Assembly (NCBI RefSeq): GCF_000313135.1
Contig: NW_004457586.1
Location: 3,756 to 67,755, forward strand
Source of the DNA: Acanthamoeba castellanii str. Neff
Lineage: Eukaryota; Discosea; Longamoebia; Acanthamoebidae
Length of the DNA stretch: 64,000 bases
Reading direction: 5' to 3'
The translations under genes were made by a program, and so were the position numbers. Below, piece after piece: positions 23,129 to 34,684 of the stretch. Under the pieces are notes generated by a model, which saw only the letters and a program-made list of their open reading frames with translations, was not told the DNA's origin and made no database searches. Every line of letters starts with the position of its first letter. Positions within the stretch are counted from its first letter, which is position 1.

Positions 23129-24935
23129 TTACATCGGCTGGACATAGTTAGATGGGAAGAACCCTGTCTGGCCGCGCAGCTCGCCCTCCCACCAACCCGA
23201 TGGCGTCTTGTTCAGCACAGTGATCACATCGCCGGCCTTGATCGAGATCCCGTTGGGCACATCGGATGGCTCAAAGTCGTACAGCGCGCGGCATCGCTCA
23301 ATGGGCCTGGGTCCTGCTGCAATGCCATGAAAGTGAGTGCGTGGCGAGTCTGACTCTTCTGGGCTGAGGAAAAACAGTAAAACTTGGCTATCGTGGTGCG
23401 AGTGAAAGTTTACCTGAGTTGGTGCGTGGGCGCATGGGCAAGGAGGGCTGTTCGCCGGCTCCTCGCGGCGAGGAGTGCGGGATCTGGTGCGGCTGCTGGT
23501 GTTGGTGTTGGCCGGTTCCCACGGGAGCGGGTCGCATGCTTGGGTGGGCAGCAGGACCGTGGCCGGCTGGTCCCTGCGACTGATGGGCTCGCGGGGGCAT
23601 CATGGGAGCCCCCACGCCGTATGACTGGTGCTGTTGCGCCGGCATATGGGGCATCTGAGGAGACGGCTGCTGGTAGTGCTGCTGCTGTTGGTAGGGCTGG
23701 TGTCCCATCATCATTGCTGGAGTTCGAGAAGGGAGGAGTCAGTTCAGCCATACGGTGCTGCAGAACAGGCTATGACAGCCAGAGCGTACAGGGAGGTCGC
23801 TGCGGCGCGGGGCCTGCGTTCATCTGCGACACCGATGGGCCAGTGACAAGGTGGGTCTCGGACTCGTGGGAAAAGGAGCCCTTGCGGGAAGTGACGGGAC
23901 GAGCGGAGGCGGTAAGCATGTCGAGTTCCTTCTCGGCCGCCTGGAAGAGCCCCATGCACTTGCGATGGTAGTCGATCTGAAGCACATCACAGAGACCAGT
24001 GTGAAACTTTCCATTCACCCAACAGAAGACATCGCTCTCTTGGAGTGGCATACCATCGCGCGGGCGTAGGCCTTCAAATGTTCCAGGTGCTCGTGGTCAT
24101 CGTCCTGGCTGTGCTGAAGCTTCTCGTAGTAGGCGTCCCTGGCCTCTTCGTACCGCATTCTCACGCGGTTCACCTTGTCCTCGTTCTCGGGCGTGTTCTT
24201 GGACTGATAGGCCCGCTTGGCCGTGTCGTATTCCAGACGATTGCTCTCATACCTGACCAAAGGAGATGAACCGTTGCACGTGACGGGAGCTGTGAGCGGC
24301 GATGGTCAATCGACCTCAAAGCGGAAGGGTGAGCGGCGCACCTCTTCTTGAGGTTAGCGATCTCCTTCAGGTCACCGTCGCGGTAGGCCTTGAGAGGATT
24401 GATTGTGTTGATGGCGATGTGGTTCTCCTGCAGGGGTGGGTGCAGTCGCACGTCAGCGGACCATCTCAGCAATAGCAGGGCCGCTTACAGGTGACACAAG
24501 GAAGCGTACCAGCTCTGCATGTTCATGGCCCAGCTCCTTCATCGTCTGACCGAGGCAAGCCACACCCTTTCCGAACTCAGACTGGACAAGGGGATAGCGG
24601 TGAGCTACAACGAAAAGGAATGTAGAGAGTTGGGAGCTCGGCAGCTGGACGTACTGTGTTTCTGTCCACCTCCTGCATCTTCTCGCCGGTCTTCACCAGC
24701 TTCTTGGCTCTGTTCTTAGGTCCGGCCTTGGGCGCCAGACACTTCACCAGTTTGTCCGTCGCGTCCCTGTGCACGGCGCGTAGCACAAAAGATGAGATTC
24801 ATCTTCGCGCAAGGTGCGGGGCACAGCGTACCTGGTGGTGTCGACCAGCTTCTCCTGCTGAACGAAGTCCTCATCTTCTTCAGTCTTCTTGTAGATTCGC
24901 ACGCCCTCTCCGATTCTCTGGCTGAACTTCTTCAT
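23129..24935 (-). CDS. BAR-SH3 protein (endophilin/amphiphysin/Rvs167-like)
   Basis: Membrane-curvature protein that would bind and tubulate membranes at endocytic or macropinocytic sites and recruit proline-rich partners through SH3. Exons are 24935-24832, 24766-24655, 24581-24510, 24427-24342, 24252-24054, 23976-23790, 23716-23414 and 23313-23129, predicting 415 residues. Residues about 1-270 form a charged coiled-coil BAR domain starting MKKFSQRIGEGV, with text such as KLVKCLAPKAGPKNR, NPLKAYRDGDLKEI and YHRKCMGLFQAAEKEL. A Gln/Met/His/Pro-rich linker follows. The C-terminal SH3 has ALYDFEP, GDVITVL, GWWEGEL and GFFPSNYVQ. Domain order is that of Rvs167, amphiphysin and endophilin; exact orthology is open. 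Confidence 0.92.
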
Positions 24936-25368
24936 CTGGTGTACGGTTTGTGTTGTGCGCTTCTTCTGGTTGTGCGGTGTCTTCTCGTTTAGTACTTTGA
25001 AGGCGAAGCGGGCGTAGAAAAGGTTGAAGGAGCTCTTGTCGCCACCTGCACTCGCGGTGCAGGAGAACTTTCGTGGGCAGCCCCGCCGCCTCCACCTTCA
25101 TGGTCGTCTTGTTCAGCCACGTCGAGCGGCGAGCGGACGACTCGCTGCGGGCCAACCTGCCGAATTTTCACTGGGGCAACCTTTTTTCTTTTTATTATTT
25201 GAATTGGTCTTGGCTTCAAGATGCGCCAATCTGCAATCATACCCTATCTTTGGGAAGAGACGCGTGCTGCGGGCAATGATGAAGCCCTGCCGATGAGCCT
25301 CATCGTCATCACCGATGGCTCAACGCTTGGGGAAGACGAGTCGAGAGGAGAACATCGCTGCGGTTGGT
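24936..25368. other. Intergenic/5' region between the BAR-SH3 and AK6 genes
   Basis: Frames exist on both strands but show no domain or coherent splicing. The stretch probably holds the BAR-SH3 5' leader and promoter next to 24936 and the AK6 3' untranslated region next to 25368. Confidence 0.35.
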
Positions 25369-26132
<764 letters not shown>

Positions 26133-26810
26133 ATGGACAAGGAGGGCCACAACAAAGACAAGTCCTTCGTGGGCCTGGACAAAATAAGGGTGCAGCACGC
26201 CCAGCAGGTGGCCAAGTTCCAGGAGTGGGCAGACTGCGGCCGGTGGTCCGACTTCCCCAGGAACCACTTCGACTGGTGGGCCTTCCCCATCGACCTGCCC
26301 AGCACCAACTACGGGCTTGCCTACTCGCTCGGTCGCGCCGATGCCGCCCAACTCCTCGCCGACCCCTCCTTCCTTCCCCTCTACCGCAAAGGCACCTTCT
26401 TCCCTAAATCTTGTGTGGCACGCGGTGTGGCGTGGTCTAACGTCGTGGGTCTAGGCGTGGAGTTGATCGCGTTGTCGTGGGGTTGGGACATCGAACGCCA
26501 GCAGCCCGTCACCAACCCAGGTGCGTACGCATCATGCATGTCTCAGACCATCATCTACGTTGGCCATCGCCGAGCGTCGAGCTGACCCTTTCGGCGCCGA
26601 TCAGGCAAGCAGCAGCAATGGGGACGACATGACATTCGACTGCGGAAGGTGGGCCAGTCGCTCCTTCTGTTCGGCCAGTCGGACCTCCACGCCTCCCTGG
26701 ACAGGTTTGTGGCCCACCTGGAGAAGGACGAGGGCTTCAGCTTTGACACGGCCTCCACCGCCATCCGAGGGGACTGGCCGTTCACGGCTGGCCGGGGAGC
26801 AGCGGCCTAG
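26133..26810 (+). CDS. Hypothetical protein, two exons
   Basis: Exons 26133-26520 and 26605-26810 join in phase at a GTGCG donor and CAG acceptor, predicting 197 residues. Visible text includes VAKFQEWADCGRWSDFPRN, HFDWWAFPIDLPSTNYGLAY and ALSWGWDIERQQP. The C-terminal half has DLHASLDRFVAHLEKDEGF. It is rich in Trp and Asp, with no signal peptide or membrane segment. I do not recognise a named family. Codon use and splicing support a real gene. Confidence 0.72.
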
Positions 26811-26917
26811 GACTGGAGCAGTGCCCGACGATGTCTGCATCGTGGCGTCGTTGTGAAGGCTGGCTACATTGGGCGATGTCAAGACCACTTGCTCACCGCC
26901 ACCGATCGGTGAAGTGC

Positions 26918-28249
26918 TCAGGACACGAAGACACCGAGGCGCAGCTCGGCTGAGATGCCCGGCCCGTAGAGGAAGACCAGCTTCGAGTAGAGGAAGCCCA
27001 CCTTCTGCGCCCACGTCGTTGAGTAGCGATGCACCACCCATCGGCATTTCTGCGAGCAATGCACACGCACACGCACACGCACACGCACACGCACACGCAC
27101 ACGCGAGTAAGCAAACAAGGTCGAGAGGGAGTGACGAGAGAGGAGAACACAAGGCTTGCGCGTACCGTGTGTGAAAGCAGGACGTTGCCTTCGGCGTCGA
27201 TGCTGAGCCAGCGGCGGTTGCCTCCCGTGGGCGGGGGTTCGTGCAGTTCGAGCGTGTACGCTTCCCCGAGCGCTGACATGATGAGAGAAGACGGAGAAGC
27301 ACAGTGAGCCAAAAGGGCTGCAGCGGCGGTGCCAAGAAGAGAGGCGGAGGGAATGCGCACTGCTGTTGGCGTGCATGCGCTTCTTCCAGGTCTGCACGGA
27401 CGTGGGGCTGTTGGCCACCAGCCCGCTCGCCGGGTCGTAGCGCAGGTAATTGCCGTCCATGGACTTGATGGACACGATGACCCCGCCCGCGGGGCTCTTC
27501 GCCTCCGCCTCCGCCCCTTCCTCCTCGATCATCCACGTGTTGAACTCCTTCGGCACCCCTGTGGCTCCAGTCAGCCCTCCATTCGATCTGATCTTCCACG
27601 AGAAAGGCAGTTGATCGGGAAGACGCACCGGAGGTCGAGCGAACTTCGCCGCGCAAGCCGAAGTAGAGGTAGTCGCCACTCAGGGAGCAGATGTTGAACA
27701 AGTTGCTGGCCCTGCGTGCATGTTGGTTTCATAGAGTGGTGGCCGTTTGTGTGTGTGTGTGTGTGTGTGTGAGCACGCGGGGCAACGGAATGTGAGAGCA
27801 TGAAGGTGGTGGAGAGAGGGAAGCAGCCCGAACCTGGTGAGGCGCCACCTCTCCTTGTTCGACTTGGGGGCCTGCTTGTCGGCCGCCACCAGCCCGTGCT
27901 TCGACACGCTCATGTACTTGCCCGTATCTGTGGCGACGCCAAAAACAATCGGGTCAGCCCACAGGCGAGCTGCGGCCGTGGTAGTGTGGTGGTGGTGGGT
28001 ACCGCGGCAGCGGAGGGCGACCTCGTTCCGCTCGGCGCCGTCCTTGTCGGGGATCTTCTCCACCTCCCAGCTGGATGACTGCTCCCGGTCGATACGCAGC
28101 TTACCGTTCTTGTCCGCGCACAGCCACTTCTGGTGATGATTCTTGAGCAGAATCCGCCCGTCCTCACCCCGCTTCGCGCACCACAGCGCGAAGTTGCCCG
28201 TTGATCCGAGGTCTGCGTGCGCGTGTGTGTGCGTCAGACTCTGCTGGCG

Positions 28250-28305
<56 letters not shown>

Positions 28306-29232
28306 TGCGAGGCGTGCGCGCGTACAGATTTCGTCATCGTTGCTCAGGTTGCAGCACAGGGTCCGGTCGTTGTAGCTCCACAGGTAGAGTAGCAGGCCGT
28401 CCATCTCTTCCGGGTGGATGTCCTCCCCGGCTGTGGTCAGCAGCGGCGCATCGAGAAAGAGCTGCGAGGTCAACGAGTCGTCCATGATGATACCCCGGGC
28501 AAGGCCACAAGCAGACACAGGGGCGAAAGAGAATGGAAGACCTTTGGTGGAGTTGGGCTTCAGCAGGGTGAGCTTCAGCGTGGAACTGAGCGACGAAAGC
28601 GAAGGTCTGGTCGGAGGGAAACACAGCTGGTGAGTGATTCGGCCATTGAGCCTGGTGTGGTTATCTGTGTCATCACTGAAAGGTTCTGCGCCATACCGTT
28701 TCTCGGCTCTGACGCTCTTTCTTGTCGCAGGCGAGGACACCACGGGCACGGCCTCGATGGCGCTCGCCGACAGTACGTCGCCCACTGCAATAAAATTAAA
28801 ATAAAATGAAACAAGTAGAGATCAACACGTCGACCTCACCTAGACGAGGTTCGAAGGGAGGTGGCGTACCGGTCAATGAGCCGATGAGGTGGAATATGGA
28901 GGTGGCTTCAGAATCCTTCTTCGTTTTGGCCTTCTTCGCCTTCTGCTTTTCGTAGGCCGTCTGTAGAGTCCGAACAACTGATCAGCCGGGAGATCGTGGC
29001 GGCACGCAAGCAACACGCTGACGCACACAATAACGTGTTTTTGATTATCGCACTGCAATCTGCTGCGACTTACCTTGCGGGCAATCAGCGACGACTTGTA
29101 CTCGTGCGTCTCCAGCTTGCGCATGGCCTCGACCTTCATCACGGCCGACACTGCACACATACCCCGCCCCCGGAACAGCCGCGTGAGCTGACGTGGCAGG
29201 GCGCTCAAGGACACACACAACCGACACACACC

Positions 29233-29270
<38 letters not shown>

Positions 29271-32200
29271 GAGAAGTAGCCATACCGATCTTGCCGGGGT
29301 AATGAACATCGTCTGTCTTCTCGAGTGTCATGGCTTCTTCGATCTCGCTGAGGAAGATCGGCTTGACCGCGGCGCTGTAGTCCAACAGTATGTCCAGGTA
29401 GGTCTGCCACGCACTGCGCCACAGCGTTTCTGTATGCAAATGCAGAGGCAGAATGCGTGACCACACACTGAGCCATCGGCGCATCCGAAAAAAGACACAA
29501 CAGACGCGCACGAATCCAAGCAAAGCGACGTAACGTACTTCGACGTTCGGAAGAGTGGTGTTCCGTAGCTGCAGTGGTGCTCACCATGGACAGGTTACAC
29601 TGGAGCTGCGCCATTTCGAGGGTACCCTCGATGAGCGTGTTACGGTCGGCCTTGGTCAAGGTCTGGCGGATCTTCAAGATGTTGATCGCCTGGGACACAA
29701 CGCCAAGAGAGAAGAAGAAGAAGAAGAAGAAGAAAGGACATGACAAGTCAGCCAAACGCGTTCTATGCAGAATTGTGAGCGCTGAGTCAAGAGTGTGTGC
29801 CATCTATTTACCTGGGTGTAGTAGTCGTATGCGTTCTTGAGCGTTGCGATGCACACGTCGGTGTTGGTCTCCCAGTTCAGGGCCAGCCAGTGGTCGACCC
29901 GCCCGAGATGCAGCAGCGTGTTAACGCTGTCTGGAATGCTGTGTGATTGTTGTTCAATACGGTCAGCCCTACATGCTCGGAAGAGTGATTGTGTCGTGTG
30001 TGTCGTGTGTGTCGTGTGTGTCGTGTGTGTCGTGTGTGTCGTGTGTGTCGTGTGTGTTGTGTGGAAGACGGACCAGTCGAGAGCGGATCGCAGTTTGCGT
30101 TTAGCAAAGAGGAAGAGCCCGGCGACCTTCTTGTTGATGGCGCTCTGTGCCTGCTGGCCAGCCAGCTCCTGCTCCATTCGCCGACCGGCAAGCCAGAGCC
30201 CCACTCTGCCACACAAGAGACGAAGGGAGGTAAGGACGTAGTCGCTGCCGATTGAAGGCGCCCACGAGCCAAAGTGGCCCAAAATGGTGGCATAACAATT
30301 TTGTACGTACCCTTCGCTGTGGTACATGATCTGCAGCTGTTTGCCCTTAACCTTGAGGTCGGCGATGTACGGGTCCATGAACTCGAACGGTATCGGCACC
30401 CTAGTCACCGGAGACCCGTTCAACACGTCTGGTCGGTCGGCCGGTCAGTCGGGTGGTGTGATTGGCAGTGGCGTGAGCGGGCCACAGGTGCACATTATTC
30501 TCTGTCCCAGCCAAGGCCTAAAACGTGTAGTCGTGGTGGTAGTAGGTACCGAAAATGCGGGGCTGGTCGGAGAGCACCACGCCGAGCATGCTGCACAGCC
30601 GCCTGAAGAAGACGCCCTGGAAGATGTACGGATGACGCCGGTCACTGTATACGTCGTTGGTTGGTTGGTTAGTTGGTTGATCCACCCAATAGGCGACAGC
30701 AAATAAATGAGTGATAAGATCAGCCAATGTAGAGTCAGTAGACAGACGATGTAGGGATATACCTGAATTGCCACTCGGCGCCGTAGAAGGCCATCGACCC
30801 AAACTTGGCCTTGATGCAGAGCTTGATGGGCAGGAGGATGTTGGCCCAGTCGGTCTCGGGGCCGTCGGGGCTGCCCCACGAGTCCTCCTCGGCCTCGGCC
30901 TTGCCCCGGTTCTTCTTCTCCAGCGATCGGAAGTACTTGTAGATGTAGTACTCGGCCCCGCCCTCCAGCTCGAACTCGAACGCGTCGTAGTGGTCCCCGT
31001 CGTCGTGGGGCATCTCCTTGGGCCGGTCCTCCGGGCCGCGCTGCTCGACGCCGCCGGCGAAGTGGTTGATGATGATGGGCGGCGGCTTGATGGCCGACCA
31101 GAAGTGGACCGAGTCCTGCGAGTGGCTGGCCAGCATGTTGAAGATCTGGAGCAGCAGGTGCCTGTAGGGTTCCTCCGAGGGCACCTTGAGCCGCTTCATC
31201 TTCTCCCGCAGCAGCGCCTGTATGATGTTCTTACACACGCGCGCCGCCATCTATACGGCCACAGGGGCGTCAGACCGACGTGAAGACTCGAACACAGAGG
31301 GAGGCGCGGGTACGACGTACCTCTGTGTACAATAGCGCCCGGTATTTCCAGTGGCAGGTGGACTTATGCTCGTACTGCACGAGCAGGCCCCGGAGCACGC
31401 CTGGCAGTGTGTGTGTGTGGGACAGGGAGTTAGTTAAACGATCATTTAGAAGACACCCGCGTAGTACACCGTGGTGAGCGCCAGACAACGCACCCAGGTA
31501 TCGCCGATTGATTCCGTCCTTGTGCATCCGATGCAGTATGTTCAGCAGCTGGTCGTACAGCAGCTGCAGTGGATAAAAACAGAATGAACATTAATTTTCG
31601 TGAGTGTCGTGTCGTGTCGTTGGTCGTGTCGTTGGTCGTGTCGTGTCGTTGGTCGTGTCGTTGGTCGTGTCGTGTCGTTGGTCGTGTCGTTGGTCGTGTC
31701 GTGTCGTGTCGTTGGTCGTGTCGTGTACCTCGGTATTTGCGCCAGATTCGATGGTGTCGTGGGTGACTTGTTGCGCCGATGCTCCCCACCGCTGGAGCTG
31801 GCACAGCGGACAAAACGAAGTGTACTGGTGACAGCAGCCCCACAGAAGCGTAGGTGAGAAAAAATACTGCATGCAGACCGAAGACCAGCGAGAGGCGGGT
31901 GTTGTGGTGGCGGTGGTGGCGGTGGCGGTGCGCACCAACACGGGGAATCGATCGCGGTCGATGCGGCAGAGGGTATGCAAATATTTGACAAACTCGGGGA
32001 TGACGACGTTGTGCAGCCGCTCTGTGGCCAGCTTCACCTCGTGGTTGTGGTCGTGCCACTCGGGGTCCATGGACTGCCAACCGGTGAAGGCGTCGCTGCA
32101 CAGCGGAACCGGGTTGGACACCAAAAACTCGGGTCGCAGCAACTTGTAGAACACTGCGTTGCCAAGATCGATCACGAGTGAGCCTCAACACGACACGACA

Positions 32201-34539
32201 CACAACACAAGTTTGCGAGACTCGGTACCGGCCCGAGGCTCCTTGAGTGTGAAATACTTTTGCGCGACGCTTCCCGCCTCGGGCGGAAACAGCCGGGCAA
32301 AGTCGGCGAGGTACAGTTTGTTGTCCTATGTGTGCGTGACACGGTACGTCAACGCCTCGCACGCATTAACTAACCAACGACGGACGGAGCGACCAAGCCA
32401 GAGCAGAGTAGAGTGGTGAGATAGAATCAGGGTGGAAGGTGGTTACCGTGCCCCAGTGCCCTTCGATGTCGCCGCAGGCTTGAAGCACGCAGTCCTTGAC
32501 CATGTGCGCCTGTGACAGCCGGTGGTGGTGGTGGTGGTGGTGGTGGTGGTGGTGTAAGCTTTCGGGACCGCCCCGCGGCTTCAGCCACCGAGTGCGGAGC
32601 GCGGAGAGTACGTACCTTGAGGTTGAAGCCGGCGAAGATACGGTTGAGGCGCATGTTAAACGCTTCGTAGTCGGCATGCACAGTCTTGCCGCCATCGTGC
32701 GAGCCGTAGATGATCGTTTGTTTGGAGATCGGGATGACGGACACCGCTATAATGCGGAAGCCACGATAGTTCACGATGGACTGCAGTTGACCACCACCAT
32801 CACCGAGTCACGTCAGTGATTGACCACCACTACTCGAGTGCCAGTGGCGAGTGTGTACCATCAGGGGCGCAGAGACTGATTGCTGCGCTGTTGTCTCCGA
32901 AGCCAAGATACGAGCCAGCGACCGCAGCTCGTGGTCAGCTGCGAGAGGAGGGTAAACCAAGCACTTCGAGCAGAGCGTAAACCCCTTTGCGGTACGGACT
33001 ACGTACCGGCCTTCATTGCCAGCGAGTCGTTGGGGATGCGATCGCCGTACATCCACTTCTTCCTCACCAACTCCTTGTCGAGGGCGAACTTGAACAAAAT
33101 GCCCATCACCACATACTTGTCTCCTCCCGCCACACCACCTGCACACATCAACAGCAACGCATGAGACCACACCCACACACGCACCACACACGCACCGCCG
33201 CACACGCACACGCACACGAGGCTGAGAGAAGGAGAGCAAACCAATGTCCAACGGTTTTATGGTTTTGTCCTCCACCGGGAGGTAGCGCTCGCTGATGATA
33301 ATTCGTCCGTACACCTCAGCCGCGTGCTGAAAGTCGTGCGCCAAATAGGCGAGCTTCAGCAGCCTCGTTTGCTCGTCCTCCAATGCCATGTACGCCTGAA
33401 ACCTAGTGTCGTGGTTCATCAGGCACGCAAACAGCGACACGAACGACGCGCACGACACGCGCACGAACACGCAGCATACCGCTTGCTCCACACGCTGATG
33501 GGGAGCTCCTGGATTCCTCTGGTGTGGTGAACGTGCCGTGACGAAAGATGTGAGTGAAATTCAGCTGACCTCATGGTGTGTGTGTGTGTGGTGCGTGGCC
33601 AGTCTGCTTGGCGCACCTCTCGTCGATGGGCCACGGGATGTCCTCCTCGCCTTCGCTCTCGAGGCCGTGCATGAGCTTCCTGATGTGCTTGTTCCCGCTG
33701 TCCCTCTTGAGCAGGCTCCCTCGCTCCCGCATCCTCTTTTCCCTCTTGCTCTTCTTCTCCTTGCCGTTCTTCTTCGCCTTCTTGTCCCTTTTCTTCCTCC
33801 TGGCACCGTCGTCGCTCTCGCTCATCGACGGCTCTCGCTCATCATCGTCGATGTAGGAACTGCCTTCTTGATGGCTTGCTGCTTCCCCTTTGCCATCGAG
33901 GTACACCGACCCCACCTCCTCCACAACGTAGAACTCGTCCGTCGCCACGACCCTCCTTCCGTCGTACGCACCCGCACGTCGCTCGTAGACCTCCTCGTAG
34001 CACACAACTCCTCCACTTGTCTGCCCAGCTCCGCTCTCCATCTCGTTTGTGCTTCGTTGATCTTTACACGTCGTGCCAATCTGGTGTCGCCGAGAGCACA
34101 TACAGCAGAGATGAGGTCAGGAGGGTGAAGTCAATGAGTGGATCAGGGCGAGGCCTCTATGTACTCTGGTGAAGGTCTGGTAGCCGTCCTTGTGCGTTTC
34201 AATGTGGAACTTCGCACCACCGTCGTGCTGGCCCACAACCTCGTACGTTGGGGTCGCATCTTCTTCTTCAACGTAGTAATACCCCTCGCCGACCCTTCTC
34301 TTATCCTCTTCGTAACCTGGCGGTAATGTTGGAGATTTTTGTGCATTTGAGGAATGGTCTCCCTCTTCGGCCACCTCCTCGTAGCAGTTGTGACACTCCT
34401 CTTCTTCTTCCTGTTTTTCCTTTAATCTCTCCTTCTTTCTGATTAAATCTTGAATCGTGCGCTCCTTCAACCGCTGTGCTTCGCGCAGGGCAGCCAGCTC
34501 CCTCTTCTCCCTATCGATCTCATCCTCGAGCTCCTCCAT
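26918..34539 (-). CDS. Large protein with CLU-like central region and C-terminal fascin-like beta-trefoil
   Basis: Twenty-nine exons (30 if 28696-28607 is an intron) join with unbroken phase from the ATG at 34539 to the TGA at 26918, predicting about 1550-1580 residues. Residues 1-45 are a Glu/Lys coiled coil and 45-280 are charged low complexity. At about 415-610 is text like the CLU (clustered mitochondria) core: NYRGFRIIAVSVIP, YGSHDGGKTVHAD, LYLADFARLFPPEAG and LLRPEFLVSNPVPL. The middle is helical (RVCKNIIQALLREKMKRLK; YLDILLDYSAAVKPIF). From about 1278 on, repeats resembling fascin beta-trefoils appear (NHHQKWLCADKNGKLRID; TGKYMSVSKHGLVAADK; GNYLRYDPASGLVA). Main exons include 34539-34165, 34080-33617, 32780-32616, 32183-31936, 31250-30763, 28212-28003 and 27049-26918. 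The CLU assignment rests on motif memory. Confidence 0.72.
27060..27103. repeat. (CACACG)n microsatellite in intron
   Basis: Six-base CACACG-type repeats lie just before the last exon of the CLU/beta-trefoil gene. Confidence 0.85.
28250..28304. repeat. (GT)n microsatellite in intron
   Basis: About 27 uninterrupted GT units between two exons of the CLU/beta-trefoil gene (CA-rich on its sense strand). Confidence 0.95.
29228..29271. repeat. (AC)n microsatellite in intron
   Basis: An AC-rich run inside an intron of the CLU/beta-trefoil gene (GT-rich on the sense strand). Confidence 0.9.
29991..30060. repeat. 9-bp minisatellite in intron
   Basis: Tandem TCGTGTGTG units, about seven copies, inside an intron of the CLU/beta-trefoil gene. 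Because the unit is a multiple of three, it creates long artificial frames of repeated His-Thr-Thr or Val-Cys-Arg. Confidence 0.9.
31603..31728. repeat. GTGTCGTTGGTC-type minisatellite in intron
   Basis: Alternating GTGTC and GTTGGTC blocks form a higher-order tandem array of about 125 bases filling most of one intron of the CLU/beta-trefoil gene. Confidence 0.9.
32521..32552. repeat. (GGT)n microsatellite in intron
   Basis: About ten GGT units in an intron of the CLU/beta-trefoil gene. Confidence 0.85.
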
Positions 34540-34684
34540 TCATTCACTTCCAGCACACACGAGAAAAGAAATGCTGTGTTGCTGGGCACCAAGAAAGCCC
34601 TTCATTGGCAGCTACAACCAAATAATTGGTCGGTCAAGTTCAGAGTCCACGACAAGACGAGGGCTCGGCTCACGTTGACTAGCT

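Noticed and set aside
29837..30293. Long open frames of repeated His-Thr or Cys-Arg-Val residues
   Set aside because: They are translations of GT/AC repeats inside introns; real exons of the CLU/beta-trefoil gene flank them.
31600..31857. Candidate Arg/Val/Cys repeat protein on the plus strand
   Set aside because: It is an artefact of an intronic minisatellite on the opposite strand to the real gene.
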